A stretch of DNA of 64,000 nt from Candidatus Delongbacteria bacterium (GTDB taxonomy: Bacteria; CAIWAD01): assembly GCA_020634015.1 (NCBI GenBank), contig JACKCN010000004.1, positions 248,001 to 312,000 of the forward strand, read 5' to 3'. The position numbers and the translations under genes are program-made. The notes beneath the pieces were generated by a model, which worked only from the letters and a program-made list of their open reading frames with translations, was not told where the DNA came from and did no database searches. The stretch's first letter is position 1. The number at the start of each line of letters is the position of its first letter. Below are positions 33,538 through 46,354 of the stretch, in pieces.

Positions 33538-34980
33538 TCAGCCGATGTTCTGGGTCATGAACAGCCAGAGGTTGGGCCAGATGCCCAACGCCAGCAGCAG
33601 CCCCGAGGCCACCGTGGTCACGAACATCAGGCCACCGTCGGGACGGGTGAAGGCGGGCTTGCCCGAGGGCGAACGATGGAACCAGGCGAACACCACCACC
33701 CGCAGGTAGAAGTAGACGCTGACGACGGAGGTCAGCAGGCCCAGCACGGCCAGTGAGACATGACCGGTTTCCACCGCACCCATGAAGAGATAGAACTTGC
33801 CCACGAAACCAGCGGTGGGCGGAATGCCCGCCAGGGCCAGCAGGCACACGGTCATCAGGATCGCCAGCCAGGGCTGGTCGGCCGCAAGGCCCTTGAAATC
33901 ATCCAGATCGTATTCTCCTCCGCGCTGGCGCGTGATCGCGGCTCCCAGCAGGAAGAGCACACCGTTGATCAGGGCGTAGGGCAGCAGGTAGAACAGCACA
34001 CTGCGCACATGCAGGGCATTGTCCCCGGCGGCCATGATGCCCAGCAGCAGGTAGCCGGCGTGTGCCACACCCGACCAGGCCAGCATGCGTTTGAAACTGG
34101 TCTGGACCAGAGCCGTGAAATTTCCCACCAGCATGGTAAGGCCCGCACAGAAGGCCAGCATGGGGACCCAGCTTGCCGAGGCCTCGCCAAGCGCGGGCAC
34201 GAAGACCCGGGCGAAACCGGTGAACGCTGCCGCCTTGGCCGCCGTGCTCATGAACACGGTGACCACGGTGGGGCTGCCCTCGTAGACATCGGGTGCCCAG
34301 TTGTGGAAGGGCACCGCACTGACCTTGAAGAGGAAACCCACCAGCATCAGCAGGATGCCACCGATGAGCATCCAGTTGCTGGTGTCCAATCGCTGCAGTG
34401 ACTCGCCAATGACAGTCAGCGAGGTGCTGCCCGTGTATCCGAAGACCAGGGCCATGCCGAAAAGCAGGAATCCCGAGGCGAAACTGCCGGTCAGGAAATA
34501 CTTGAGCGCGGCTTCGCGGCTGCCTTCGCGCTCGTTGAGCAGTGCGGCCATGCAATAGAGGCTGATCGACAGAATCTCGATGCCCAGGAACACCACCACC
34601 AGGTCGCCCGCCGAACACAGGGCCAGCATGCCCACCGCCGCGAAGAGACTGAGTGAGTGATACTCGGCCAACGGCACCCGGCGTGTGCGCAGATAGTCTT
34701 CTCCGCCGATGACCAGCAGCAGCAGCACCACCAGCACCACGGCCGATCCCGCCAGCGCCAGCCCATCCATCACCGCCGTGCCCATGAAAGCGTCACCGGT
34801 GGCCAGTGGCTGGAAACACAGCAGGAGGGCCACCAGCGAGCCCAGACCGGCAATCCAGCGATAGGAGGCACGCGCCCGATCGTGACTGAAGGCATTGACC
34901 ATCAGGATCAGCAGCCCGGCAAGGGCCAGGACGATTTCGGGCAGCAGGCTCAGCGTATTGAAGGAACTCGACTCGCTCAC
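33538..34980 (-). CDS. nuoN: NADH-quinone oxidoreductase subunit N
   Basis: 480 aa, ~14 membrane helices, one of the three antiporter-like proton-pumping subunits of complex I. Family marks: LGIEILSISLYCMAAL, the Lys-bearing KYFLTGSFASGFLLFG, FKVSAVPFHNWAPDVYEGSPTVVTVFM and RMLAWSGVAHAGYLL. The start is GTG with a GGAG site five bases away. Last gene of the nuoE-F-J-K-L-M-N operon. Confidence 0.95.
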   Translation of the reverse strand: MSESSSFNTLSLLPEIVLALAGLLILMVNAFSHDRARASYRWIAGLGSLVALLLCFQPLATGDAFMGTAVMDGLALAGSAVVLVVLLLLVIGGEDYLRTRRVPLAEYHSLSLFAAVGMLALCSAGDLVVVFLGIEILSISLYCMAALLNEREGSREAALKYFLTGSFASGFLLFGMALVFGYTGSTSLTVIGESLQRLDTSNWMLIGGILLMLVGFLFKVSAVPFHNWAPDVYEGSPTVVTVFMSTAAKAAAFTGFARVFVPALGEASASWVPMLAFCAGLTMLVGNFTALVQTSFKRMLAWSGVAHAGYLLLGIMAAGDNALHVRSVLFYLLPYALINGVLFLLGAAITRQRGGEYDLDDFKGLAADQPWLAILMTVCLLALAGIPPTAGFVGKFYLFMGAVETGHVSLAVLGLLTSVVSVYFYLRVVVFAWFHRSPSGKPAFTRPDGGLMFVTTVASGLLLALGIWPNLWLFMTQNIG

Positions 34981-35002
34981 GTCGTCTCCGGGTATTTCAA
35001 GG

Positions 35003-36490
<1,488 letters not shown>

Positions 36491-36556
36491 GCCCGGGATG
36501 TTCCCTTGTTGGGTGGGTGAGAACCGGGCGGATCACGCCCGGACGCTCACGACAGC

Positions 36557-38539
<1,983 letters not shown>

Positions 38540-38612
38540 CCAGGCGTCCTGTTTGACTGGCGTTCACGTTTCCGGGCAGGGCCCGCGGTGTCCGGGCGAC
38601 CCCGGGGTGGCG

Positions 38613-38918
38613 TCATCCGCGGAAGAGGCGGATCCGGCCAATGTCCGTGCTGCCGGTGTGGCGATAGATCATCACGACGATGGCCAGGCCCACGGCCACT
38701 TCGGCAGCGGCGACCGTCATGGTGAAGAAGGTGAAGACCTGACCGTCGAGGTTGCCGTTGTATCGCGAGAAGGCGACCAGCAGCAGGTTGACCGCGTTGA
38801 TCATCAGCTCCACGGACATCAGGATGATCAGGATGTTGCGCCGCACGAGCACGCCGATGGTGCCGATGCCGAACAGCAGCAGTCCCAGCAGCAGATAATG
38901 ATTGGCTCCAAGGATCAT
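38613..38918 (-). CDS. nuoK: NADH-quinone oxidoreductase subunit K
   Basis: 101 aa, three helices. The ATG at 38918 gives the expected N-terminus MILGANHYLLLGLLLFGIG and has GGAGG eight bases upstream; a GTG five codons earlier is rejected. Conserved membrane Glu residues lie in MSVELMINAVNLLLVAFSR and AAAEVAVGLAIVVMIYR. Confidence 0.94.
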   Translation of the reverse strand: MILGANHYLLLGLLLFGIGTIGVLVRRNILIILMSVELMINAVNLLLVAFSRYNGNLDGQVFTFFTMTVAAAEVAVGLAIVVMIYRHTGSTDIGRIRLFRG

Positions 38919-38998
38919 GGCCAGGGCCTCCACGAGGTTCAGGTTCGAGGCGCGTGCGACACGCGCGGCTCAGGGTCGCCGGGGCACGGGGAGCGCGC

Positions 38999-39499
38999 TC
39001 ATTCCCCGGAGTCGTTGCGCCGGGTCATGGCCACCGCGCCCACCATGGCGGCCAGCAGCAGCACTCCGGTGAGTTCGAAGGGATAGAGCCAGCGGGTGAA
39101 CAGGCTGTGGCCCAGGGCTTCGATGGTGCCCGGCTCGGCCGGGCCGCCGCTGATCCAGCCCGTGCCGGCACGGAACAGACCGGTGAGCACCAGCAGCACG
39201 CCCAGTCCGGGCAAGGCGTACCACATGCGGCTGGGCTTGAAGGTGCGCTTCTTCAGAACGTCTTCGCGCAGGTTGAGCAGCACGACCACGAAGAGGAACA
39301 GGATGATGATCGCACCCGCGTAGACGATGACCTGCACGGCGGCCATGAAGGGCGCATTCAGCATGGCGTAGTGACCCGCCAGCGAGACCATGGTAAGCAG
39401 CAGGCAGAGCACCGCATTCACGGGGCTGCGCAGGCTGATCACTCCAATGGCGCCGATCACGGCCAGCAGGCTGAGAATCAGGAACGGCAGATTGTCCAC
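38999..39499 (-). CDS. nuoJ: NADH-quinone oxidoreductase subunit J
   Basis: 166 aa, five helices. Helix 3 with VQVIVYAGAIIILFLFVVVLL is the pi-bulge helix that is the family hallmark. GTG start with AGGAG at good spacing, eight bases after nuoF. The C-terminal helix TGVLLLAAMVGAVAMTRR is also typical. Confidence 0.93.
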   Translation of the reverse strand: MDNLPFLILSLLAVIGAIGVISLRSPVNAVLCLLLTMVSLAGHYAMLNAPFMAAVQVIVYAGAIIILFLFVVVLLNLREDVLKKRTFKPSRMWYALPGLGVLLVLTGLFRAGTGWISGGPAEPGTIEALGHSLFTRWLYPFELTGVLLLAAMVGAVAMTRRNDSGE

Positions 39500-39507
39500 G
39501 GATGCTC

Positions 39508-40758
39508 CTAGTCTCGGATCAGGGCTTCGTACTCGCTGCGGAAACGGGCCAGCGAGGATTCGATGGGTGCCACCGCCGCCGCACCCAGGGCGCAGATCGT
39601 GCGGAAGCTGATGTGCTTGCCGATGTCCAGCAGCAGATCCAGGTCCTCGCGGCGGGCTTCACCGGCGATGAGCTTGTTCATGATCATTTCGAACCAGTGG
39701 GTGCCTTCGCGGCAGGGGGTACACTGGCCACAGCTCTCGTGGCTGTAGAATTTGGACAGGTTCTGGACCGCGTGGGGAATGCTGACCGTCTCGTCCAGCA
39801 CGATGATCGCGCCCGAGCCCAGCATGGTGCCGTGCTCGACGCAGCTCTCGTAGTCCAGGCAGAGGGTCTCGCACTGCTCGGCCGTGAGCATGGGCACGGA
39901 ACTGCCGCCGGGGATCACGGCTTTCAACTTCTTGCCGCCGCGCACACCGCCGCAGTCGTTCATGAAGAAGTCCATGAAGCGGGTGCCCATCTTGACTTCG
40001 TAGACACCGGGCTTCTCGACATGGCCACAGATCGAGAACAGCTTGGTGCCCGGACTCTTGGCGGTACCCAGCGCGATGTACCACTCGGGTCCGTGCTCGA
40101 TGATGGGAACCACGGCGGCCAGGGTTTCCACGTTGTTGACGATGGTCGGGCAGCCGTAGAGGCCTTCGATGGCCGGGAAGGGCGGTTTGGTGCGGGGTTC
40201 GCCCCGGCGACCCTCAAGAGAATTGAGCAGGGCGGTTTCTTCGCCGCAGATGTACGCCCCGGCACCGAGGTGCAGATACATCTCGTGATCGAATCCGGTG
40301 CCCAGGATGTTCTTGCCCATCAGGCCCGCCTCGCGGGCTTCTTCAATCGCCTTCTCCAGGCAGCGATAGGGCTCGGTGAATTCACCCCGGATGTAGATGT
40401 AGGACCGGTTGCAGCCGATGGCCCGGGCCGCGATCAGCATGCCTTCCACCAACTGGTGGGGCGCGTAGCGCATGATGTCCCGGTCCTTGAAGGTGCCGGG
40501 CTCGCCCTCGTCGGCGTTGCAGACCAGGTAGACCGGCTTCTCGTTCTGTTTGGGCAGAAAGCTCCACTTCATGCCCGTGGGGAACCCGGCTCCACCGCGT
40601 CCGCGCAGGCCCGATTGCTTGACGGTCTCGGTGATCTCGCCCGGCTGCATGGCGGTAAGCGCCTTGCGCAGGCTTTTGTATCCGCCCATCTGCAGGTAGG
40701 CGTCCAGGCCGGCCCGGTCGGTGTACGCCAGACTGGGAAAGGTGATGAACTCAGCCAT
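39508..40758 (-). CDS. nuoF: NADH-quinone oxidoreductase subunit F
   Basis: 416 aa. Binds FMN, NADH and the N3 4Fe-4S cluster. Glycine-rich NADH loop GLRGRGGAGFPTGMKW (~50-65), FMN site YLVCNADEGEPGTFKDRDIM, AGAYICGEETALLNSLEG, and the cluster cysteines in SCGQCTPCREGTHW plus a fourth Cys in FRTICALGAAAVAP. The ATG overlaps nuoE by eight bases. Confidence 0.97.
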   Translation of the reverse strand: MAEFITFPSLAYTDRAGLDAYLQMGGYKSLRKALTAMQPGEITETVKQSGLRGRGGAGFPTGMKWSFLPKQNEKPVYLVCNADEGEPGTFKDRDIMRYAPHQLVEGMLIAARAIGCNRSYIYIRGEFTEPYRCLEKAIEEAREAGLMGKNILGTGFDHEMYLHLGAGAYICGEETALLNSLEGRRGEPRTKPPFPAIEGLYGCPTIVNNVETLAAVVPIIEHGPEWYIALGTAKSPGTKLFSICGHVEKPGVYEVKMGTRFMDFFMNDCGGVRGGKKLKAVIPGGSSVPMLTAEQCETLCLDYESCVEHGTMLGSGAIIVLDETVSIPHAVQNLSKFYSHESCGQCTPCREGTHWFEMIMNKLIAGEARREDLDLLLDIGKHISFRTICALGAAAVAPIESSLARFRSEYEALIRD

Positions 40759-41269
40759 TGCCCTGGGCCTCCCGGCTGTGTCCCGCAGCGGCCTGCAGGC
40801 TGTCGAGCAATTCGCCCAGCTGCTGGACGGTGACCCGCTCGTGATACTGGCCGTCGATGATCACCACGGGGCCGGCGCCGCAGGCACCCAGACACTCGAC
40901 GTGTTCCACGGTGAAGGTGCCGCTGGGATCGGTGGCCACGTGATCGTCGGCCAGGGAGAAGCGCTGGCGCAGGTAGGCGCTCAGGTCTTCCTGGCCCACA
41001 AGCTGGCAGCAGAGCGTGCGGCACACGCTGACCAGATGCTTGCCGATGGGCTTGCGGTGATACATGGTATAGAAGCTGACCACATCCGCGACGTGGATTC
41101 GCGTGAGTTCAAGCAGTCGGGCCACTTCCTCGATGGCATCGGGACTGACCCAGCCCTCCCGGCGCTGCACCATGTGCAGCAGCGGCAGTGTGGCGCTCAT
41201 CTTGCTGGGGTAGCGCGCGAGGAGGGTGTTGATCTGCTGAAGCTCGGATTCGTTGAATCGAAAGGCCAT
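40751..41269 (-). CDS. nuoE: NADH-quinone oxidoreductase subunit E
   Basis: 172 aa. Thioredoxin-like 2Fe-2S (N1a) subunit. Cluster ligands lie in VCRTLCCQLVG and ECLGACGAGPVV. MVQRREGWVSPDAIEEVARLL and VADVVSFYTMYHRKPIGKH are family marks. First gene of the nuo operon; the ribosome site is weak. nuoA-D, G, H and I are absent from the window. Confidence 0.93.
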   Translation of the reverse strand: MAFRFNESELQQINTLLARYPSKMSATLPLLHMVQRREGWVSPDAIEEVARLLELTRIHVADVVSFYTMYHRKPIGKHLVSVCRTLCCQLVGQEDLSAYLRQRFSLADDHVATDPSGTFTVEHVECLGACGAGPVVIIDGQYHERVTVQQLGELLDSLQAAAGHSREAQGNG

Positions 41270-41479
41270 GGGCGGCTGTCACTTCAGAAATGAATGGGGA
41301 AATGTGCAGGGCGACCCGGCTGGACCGGCTTCGGGGCGACTCACACGGCACAGGCCATCCGGTCGCGGTGCGGCTCTCTGGATCTTGGACTGGAAACCCT
41401 GACAAAAACGAAGCCGAATCTACCAGTCGGCCCGCAGTTTTCAAACAGGCGACGATTTGCGGTGATACAGGTGTTCCTA

Positions 41480-42322
41480 TCAGAGATCCGGATGACGCTC
41501 AAGGATTTCCGGCCCCCGGGCGCCCTCCCCGCAGACCACGGATGAAAGCTCGGGGTCGTGTTCGAAAACCAGGTGCGTACGCCGGTCCAGGGCCCACCCC
41601 GCCAGGCGCTGCTTCTCGGCGACCGTCTTGAGCGGTTCCAGGTCGTAGCCCATGACCCAGGCCAGCGGCAGATGGGCCGCCGTGGGAATCAGGTCGGCCA
41701 GATAGATCAGGCCCGGATCTCCGTCCAGCGCGATCATCTGCATGCCGGGACTGTGTCCGTCGACCACGATGGCGGACAGCCCGGGCAGGATCGGGCCTTC
41801 CCCATCCAGCAGGTTCAGGTCCCAGTCCTTCAGGGGTTCCAGATTGTCGCTGAGATAACTCGCGCGGTCGCGGGGATGCCGTTCGAAGGCCCACTGCCAC
41901 TGGCGACGCTGGAGGTGGATCCGGGCGTTGGGAAACTGGGGCACCAGTCGGCCGTCGCTCTCCCGCAGGATCGCGCCGCCGCTGTGATCGAAATGGAGAT
42001 GGGTCAGCACCAGGTCGGTGATCTGGTCGGACCGGCAATCCAGGCGGGCCAGTTCCAGATCGAGGATGCCCGGCGCCTGCTCCAGGGCGAACTGAGCGCG
42101 GAAGCGCTCGTCCTCCTTGTGACCCAGACCACAGTCCACCAGTACCGTGCGCTTGCCGTCACGCAGCAGCAGGCAGCGCATGGCCAGGGAGATCCGGTTG
42201 GCCTCGTCGGCCGGGGCCACCTTCTCCCAGAGCACCTTGGGCACCACTCCGAACATCGCGCCACCATCCAGGCGGAAGCGGCCCAGGATCAGCGTGTCGA
42301 CGCGCCAGTGTCCGACGTTCAT
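41480..42322 (-). CDS. MBL-fold metallo-hydrolase (lactonase/glyoxalase-like)
   Basis: 280 aa. Zinc motif LTHLHFDHSGG (HxHxDH) near residue 107, the second His in DGHSPGMQM, Asp in IYLADLIP and a final His in VFEHDPEL. This matches the lactonase-like branch of the metallo-beta-lactamase fold. Substrate unknown. The ATG overlaps the trxB stop (ATGA), so it may act in redox or thiol detoxification, but that rests on context only. Confidence 0.85.
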   Translation of the reverse strand: MNVGHWRVDTLILGRFRLDGGAMFGVVPKVLWEKVAPADEANRISLAMRCLLLRDGKRTVLVDCGLGHKEDERFRAQFALEQAPGILDLELARLDCRSDQITDLVLTHLHFDHSGGAILRESDGRLVPQFPNARIHLQRRQWQWAFERHPRDRASYLSDNLEPLKDWDLNLLDGEGPILPGLSAIVVDGHSPGMQMIALDGDPGLIYLADLIPTAAHLPLAWVMGYDLEPLKTVAEKQRLAGWALDRRTHLVFEHDPELSSVVCGEGARGPEILERHPDL

Positions 42323-43257
42323 CCTTCCTGCTCGTCCAGCCAGCGCTCGGCGTCGATGGCGGCCATGCAGCCCGAACCCGCGGCGGAAATCGCCTGGCGA
42401 TAGCGGTGGTCGCTCACATCACCGGCGGCGAAGACGCCCGGCACGTTGGTGTAGGTCGTGCGGCCCTGGACTTCCAGATAGCCGGTGGCGTCCATGTCGA
42501 GCACGCCCTTGAAGAGGCCCGTGTTGGGCACATGGCCAATGGCCACGAAACACCCGTCCACAGCAAAATCCACCAGCTCGCCGGTCTGGGTGTGCTTGAG
42601 CATGACCGACTTGAGGCCGCCGTTCTGGGGATCGCCCTTGAACTCGACCGGGGCGTGGTTCAGCAGGAACTCGATCTTCGGGTTCTTCTGGCAGCGCTCG
42701 AGCATGATCGCCGAAGCCCGGAACTCCTCACGACGGTGGATGATGGTGACCTTGCTGGCGAATTTGGTCAGGAAGTTGGCTTCCTCCATGGCGCTGTCGC
42801 CGCCGCCGATCACGCAGATCTCGCGATCACGGAAGAAAAAGCCGTCGCAGGTGGCACAGGCGCTGAGGCCGTAGCCCATCAGGGTGTCTTCTCCGGGCAG
42901 GCCCAGCAGGCGCGCGCTGGCTCCGGTGGCGATGATCAGCGCGTCACAGGTGTGCTCGCTGTCGTCGATCTGCAGCTTGAAGGGGCGCTGGTCCAACTGC
43001 ACACGCGTGACGGTACCATTGATGAAGGAGGTGCCGAAGCGCTCGACCTGCTTGTGCATGACGTCAATCAGCTCGGGGCCCATGATGCCGTGCTCGAAGC
43101 CGGGAAAGTTCTCGACCTCGGTGGTGATGGTCAGCTGCCCTCCGGGCTGCATGCCTTCGACCAGGGTGGGATTCAGGTTCGCGCGGGAGGTATAGAGCGC
43201 TGCGGTCAACCCTGCGGGTCCGCCACCCATGATCAGAACCTTGTGATGCGTGCTCAC
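42319..43257 (-). CDS. trxB: Thioredoxin-disulfide reductase
   Basis: 312 aa from a GTG at 43257 with a GGAAGGGA site. NADPH-dependent FAD enzyme reducing thioredoxin. FAD site IMGGGPAGLTAALYTSRA, active dithiol CATC in LSACATCDGFFFRD, NADPH site VIGGGDSAMEEANFL and second FAD motif GVFAAGDVSDHRYRQAISAAGSG. The frame is open ~380 bases upstream, but that part is Pro/Arg-rich shadow through the repeat region. Coupled to the MBL hydrolase. Confidence 0.95.
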   Translation of the reverse strand: MSTHHKVLIMGGGPAGLTAALYTSRANLNPTLVEGMQPGGQLTITTEVENFPGFEHGIMGPELIDVMHKQVERFGTSFINGTVTRVQLDQRPFKLQIDDSEHTCDALIIATGASARLLGLPGEDTLMGYGLSACATCDGFFFRDREICVIGGGDSAMEEANFLTKFASKVTIIHRREEFRASAIMLERCQKNPKIEFLLNHAPVEFKGDPQNGGLKSVMLKHTQTGELVDFAVDGCFVAIGHVPNTGLFKGVLDMDATGYLEVQGRTTYTNVPGVFAAGDVSDHRYRQAISAAGSGCMAAIDAERWLDEQEG

Positions 43258-43423
43258 GGCTATTCCCTTCCTCTTCAATGAAAACGCCTGTCGGCGGCGC
43301 CGGAATCGGGCGGGCCGGACAGGCGCTGGCGTCTGTCGGTTCGCTCCCGCTGGAATCGGGGGGAGCGGCAGCTTGGGTGACTGCCCGGCGAATATTGCGA
43401 ACGAAGCGAGAAGCCACAAGCGG

Positions 43424-43451
43424 CTGTCAGGCCCCGGCGGGGGCCTGACAG
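43424..43451. repeat. Strong hairpin, 12-bp perfect stem
   Basis: CTGTCAGGCCCC at 43424-43435 pairs with GGGGCCTGACAG at 43440-43451 around a GGCG tetraloop. No T tract on either strand, so not an ordinary intrinsic terminator. Confidence 0.75.
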
Positions 43452-43455
43452 CTCG

Positions 43456-43585
43456 GAGTTCGCTGCGCGAACTCCTGGCTGGCGGGAGGCGGCGCCTCGG
43501 GAGTTCGCTGTGCGAACTCCTGGCTGGCGGGAGGCGGCGCCTCGGGGAGTGCTGCGCGGGTTTCTGGTTGGCGGGGGCTGGCGGT
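43456..43585. repeat. 45-bp tandem direct repeat (two copies plus degenerate third)
   Basis: Copies at 43456-43500 and 43501-43545 differ at one position. A diverged third copy extends to about 43585. Each intact unit, with the preceding G, contains the hairpin GGAGTTCGC-TG(C/T)-GCGAACTCC. Confidence 0.8.
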
Positions 43586-43662
43586 TCCGGATGGTGGGAA
43601 GGTGGCGGGTCTGGCGGGGGGCGGCATGCTCTGGTCAAGGGTGGTTTCGGGATCGGGGGCTT

Positions 43663-43692
43663 TTGCTTGCCAGAGAGGTGGCAAGTGATAAC
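43663..43692 (+). promoter_or_regulatory. Possible promoter of secreted paralog 1
   Basis: TTGCTT (43663-43668), 18-base spacer, GATAAC (43687-43692). The spacer contains the inverted repeat TTGCCA-N6-TGGCAA (43667-43684), a possible operator. Transcript leader would be ~130 bases. Based on sigma-70 resemblance only. Confidence 0.35.
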
Positions 43693-43827
43693 TTCAGGGC
43701 CTGTCGCGCTCGCTTCCGGTACGCTTCACTTTCCATCCGACTTTCCCTGGACAGGTCCAGCGGAATCTCCGGCGCACCGGATGCGGACGCCATGCCGTTT
43801 TCCATGTATGAAGCAGCGAGGAGTGAC

Positions 43828-46257
43828 ATGAGAAAGAACCTGATCCTGGCTCTGTGTGCCTGTCTGGCTGGCGGAAGTGCCCTGGCCAGTACCCAGGCCG
43901 TAGAGGCCCAGAAGACCCCCAAGGCTCCGGATGCCCATCGGGTGAATGCGGCCCTTGATGTGCCGGTGACCAACGGAATTGTGAAAACTCCTTCCGCCCA
44001 GCGGACCGACGACTGGATGGGCACTTTCTCCGTGGTCGGCACCACCCGGTACGACTATCAGCACAACGGCACCACCAGTCGCATGCTGGCGGTTTCCTCC
44101 GATGGCATCGTGCACGGTTCCTTCATGGGAGGAGTGGATGCCGGTGCGGGACGACGGGTCCAGGCCTGGTGCGTGGATCCCTCGGACATGAGCCTGATCG
44201 GTCCCACGGACGCCCTCTCCCAGCGCACGGGCTACACCACCAGCGCGGTGACAGGTGCCAACCCGGGCAATACTCTGGCCGCCAACTCCGGTGTGGTGGG
44301 CCTGCACACCAGCACTCCCGCCGTGTCCTGGATGTCCGTGGACTTCGCCGGCTGCACGCTGGCCTTCAATCTGCTGCAGCACGACGGCACCAACTACCTC
44401 TGGCCGCACGTGGCCGTGGACGCCGCCGACCGGATTCACATGGTGAGCTACGGCAGTTCCGACAGCGATGCCCCCAACACCCACTTCTACGACTCCAGCA
44501 CCGACGGTTTCACCTGGGACAACGGGACCTACTACACACTCACCACCAACAGTGAGGCCCTGGGTTCGATTCCTGTGGCCGCGCCGTACTCCAGCCGTGC
44601 CGCGATCCTGTTCTTCGACAAGACCGGTCCCGAGGACATGCCCTACGATGGTCCTCCCGAAGGCGGGGAGATCGGGATCCAGATCCATCACGACGTGAAG
44701 GCCTACCTGGCCGAGAACGGCAACCTGGCCGCCGAGATCAGCGGGGGCAACGTGATGAACCTGACCGATTTCGGTCCCGGTTCCGAGTCTCCCTTCGGCC
44801 CCTATGGCTGCCGCGCCTATTGTGATGTGGACGGCCTCTTCGACATGACCGCGTCCGAGAATCTGCACATGGCCTTCTCGGCCGACGTGATGTTCACGGA
44901 CACACTGACCGTGCACGATGGCGACGGCGACACCAGCGAGCTGGTCTACTACAACTGGAATCTGGGTCGTGGCCAGATCTGGCACATGAATGTGGACACG
45001 GGTGAATGGAGCCACGTGGCGGGATACAATTCGGGCATCACCGAAGAAGACCTGTTCTATGCGCGGCCCCAGGCCTGGCGCATGTGGCGCGACCGGCCCC
45101 AGATGGCCGTGGACCCGACCACCGGCTATCTGTACACCATCTGGTCCGAGTACACCAGCGCCGACACCAGCGCCGCCGGCTACTACAACGGCGAGATCAT
45201 GGCCCGCTGCTCGGCCGACAACGGCATGAGCTGGGGTCCCGCGGTGAACCTGACCGACACACAGACTCCGGGCTGTGCCAGTGGCTCCTGTGATGCGGAA
45301 GACTGGCCCTCGATGGCCAGCGTGGCTCACAATGGCTTCCTGCACATCAGCTTCGTGCACGATCTGGATCCGGGTGGCATTCCCTTCGATCCTCCCGAAG
45401 GTGCCGAGACTCTGAACGACATGATCTACCAGAAGGTCCCGGTCAGCGCGATTCCGCCCCATACCGGGACTCCCTGGAACGCCGCGGGCCACGTGGGGCT
45501 GGTCACCGACAGCCGCTGGTACTCCTGGACCTGCGACAGCTGGACGGGCGACACGGCCTTCCTCGACAGCACCCACTGGGTCGAGCCCGTGCATGTCTTC
45601 AACGAGAGCCCCTTTGACGTGCGCGTGGACAACATCGCCTTCTACCATCATCCCAGCGACCTGCTGGGCACGCCCGAAGACGGCGGCCTGATGGAGCTGG
45701 ACCTGGAAGTCTTCGCCAACGGCGAGTGGACGAGCGCGATGGACTGGGACGGCTGGTTGCCCCAGTGGCGTGGCACCAAGTTCCGGGCGCACGTGTCCTA
45801 CAGCGGTCTGCCCAACTACGACCAGCTGCTGGTGTTCCATTTCGCCGACCGCGAGGATCTGGTCTACCGCATTTCCTACGAGTCCAGTGATATGGATGGC
45901 TGCCCGGCGGTCGGCATGCTCGACCGGACCCAGCTCGAGAGCTATTCCGAAATCGTGCTGACCAACGTGGCCGTGGAAGGCAGCAGCCAGCCCGCCGGGT
46001 TCGCCCTGGCCCAGAACTGGCCCAACCCCTTCAATCCGCTGACCCGTATCGGATTCAGCCTGCCGCGCAGCTCGGATGTACGCCTGAATGTGTACAACCT
46101 GCTGGGTGAATCGGTGGCGACTCTGGTGAACGGCCAGCTGGACGCGGGCAGCCACTCGGTGGACTTCGACGCCAGCGGCCTGGCCAGTGGTGTCTACATC
46201 TACACCCTGGAAGCCAACGGCCAGGCCGAGAGCCGCAAGATGGTGCTGCTGAAGTAG
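43828..46257 (+). CDS. Secreted sialidase-like (BNR/Asp-box) protein with C-terminal sorting domain, paralog 1
   Basis: 809 aa. Signal peptide 1-20 (LILALCACLAGGSALA). The body reads as a beta-propeller-like repeat of HMVSYGSSDSDAPNTHFYDSS and similar segments, with an Asp-box SADNGMSWG near residue 465, as in sialidase/BNR folds; no catalytic sialidase triad is evident. The last ~85 residues are a FlgD/Por-type sorting domain (NWPNPFNPLTRIGFSLP, RLNVYNLLGE, ASGVYIYTLEAN, KMVLLK), implying secretion by a type-IX-like route. ATG at 43828 with GAGGAG; upstream frame rejected. Paired with the copy at 47275. Substrate unknown. Confidence 0.85.
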   Translation: MRKNLILALCACLAGGSALASTQAVEAQKTPKAPDAHRVNAALDVPVTNGIVKTPSAQRTDDWMGTFSVVGTTRYDYQHNGTTSRMLAVSSDGIVHGSFMGGVDAGAGRRVQAWCVDPSDMSLIGPTDALSQRTGYTTSAVTGANPGNTLAANSGVVGLHTSTPAVSWMSVDFAGCTLAFNLLQHDGTNYLWPHVAVDAADRIHMVSYGSSDSDAPNTHFYDSSTDGFTWDNGTYYTLTTNSEALGSIPVAAPYSSRAAILFFDKTGPEDMPYDGPPEGGEIGIQIHHDVKAYLAENGNLAAEISGGNVMNLTDFGPGSESPFGPYGCRAYCDVDGLFDMTASENLHMAFSADVMFTDTLTVHDGDGDTSELVYYNWNLGRGQIWHMNVDTGEWSHVAGYNSGITEEDLFYARPQAWRMWRDRPQMAVDPTTGYLYTIWSEYTSADTSAAGYYNGEIMARCSADNGMSWGPAVNLTDTQTPGCASGSCDAEDWPSMASVAHNGFLHISFVHDLDPGGIPFDPPEGAETLNDMIYQKVPVSAIPPHTGTPWNAAGHVGLVTDSRWYSWTCDSWTGDTAFLDSTHWVEPVHVFNESPFDVRVDNIAFYHHPSDLLGTPEDGGLMELDLEVFANGEWTSAMDWDGWLPQWRGTKFRAHVSYSGLPNYDQLLVFHFADREDLVYRISYESSDMDGCPAVGMLDRTQLESYSEIVLTNVAVEGSSQPAGFALAQNWPNPFNPLTRIGFSLPRSSDVRLNVYNLLGESVATLVNGQLDAGSHSVDFDASGLASGVYIYTLEANGQAESRKMVLLK

Positions 46258-46278
46258 CCCGTCGACAGATCAGCTTTC

Positions 46279-46312
46279 AAATCCCCCGGTGGCTCTGGCT
46301 GCCGGGGGATTT
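46279..46312 (+). terminator. Terminator after paralog 1
   Basis: Stem AAATCCCCCGG / CCGGGGGATTT (11 bp, 12-base loop) followed by CTCGTTCTG, 21 bases after the stop. An identical element follows paralog 2. Confidence 0.7.
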
Positions 46313-46354
46313 CTCGTTCTGCGTGTCAAGATGTGTGGACGATCCGGAGTGGAT

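Larger units (their letters stand above)
43258..43827. other. Divergent intergenic region between trxB and secreted paralog 1
   Basis: 570 bases with no credible gene. It holds a 12-bp-stem hairpin (43424-43451), two 45-bp direct repeats each with a 9-bp-stem hairpin (43456-43545) and a degenerate third, and a possible promoter for the rightward gene (43663-43692). Promoters for both divergent genes must lie here. Confidence 0.6.

Noticed and set aside
43726..46155. 809-codon open frame antisense to paralog 1
   Set aside because: A mirror of high-GC third-position bias; His/Val/Gly-rich with no domain, no ribosome site. Same reasoning for long antisense frames at 1649-3049, 7973-9949, 24656-26848, 28548-30941 and 52602-54077.
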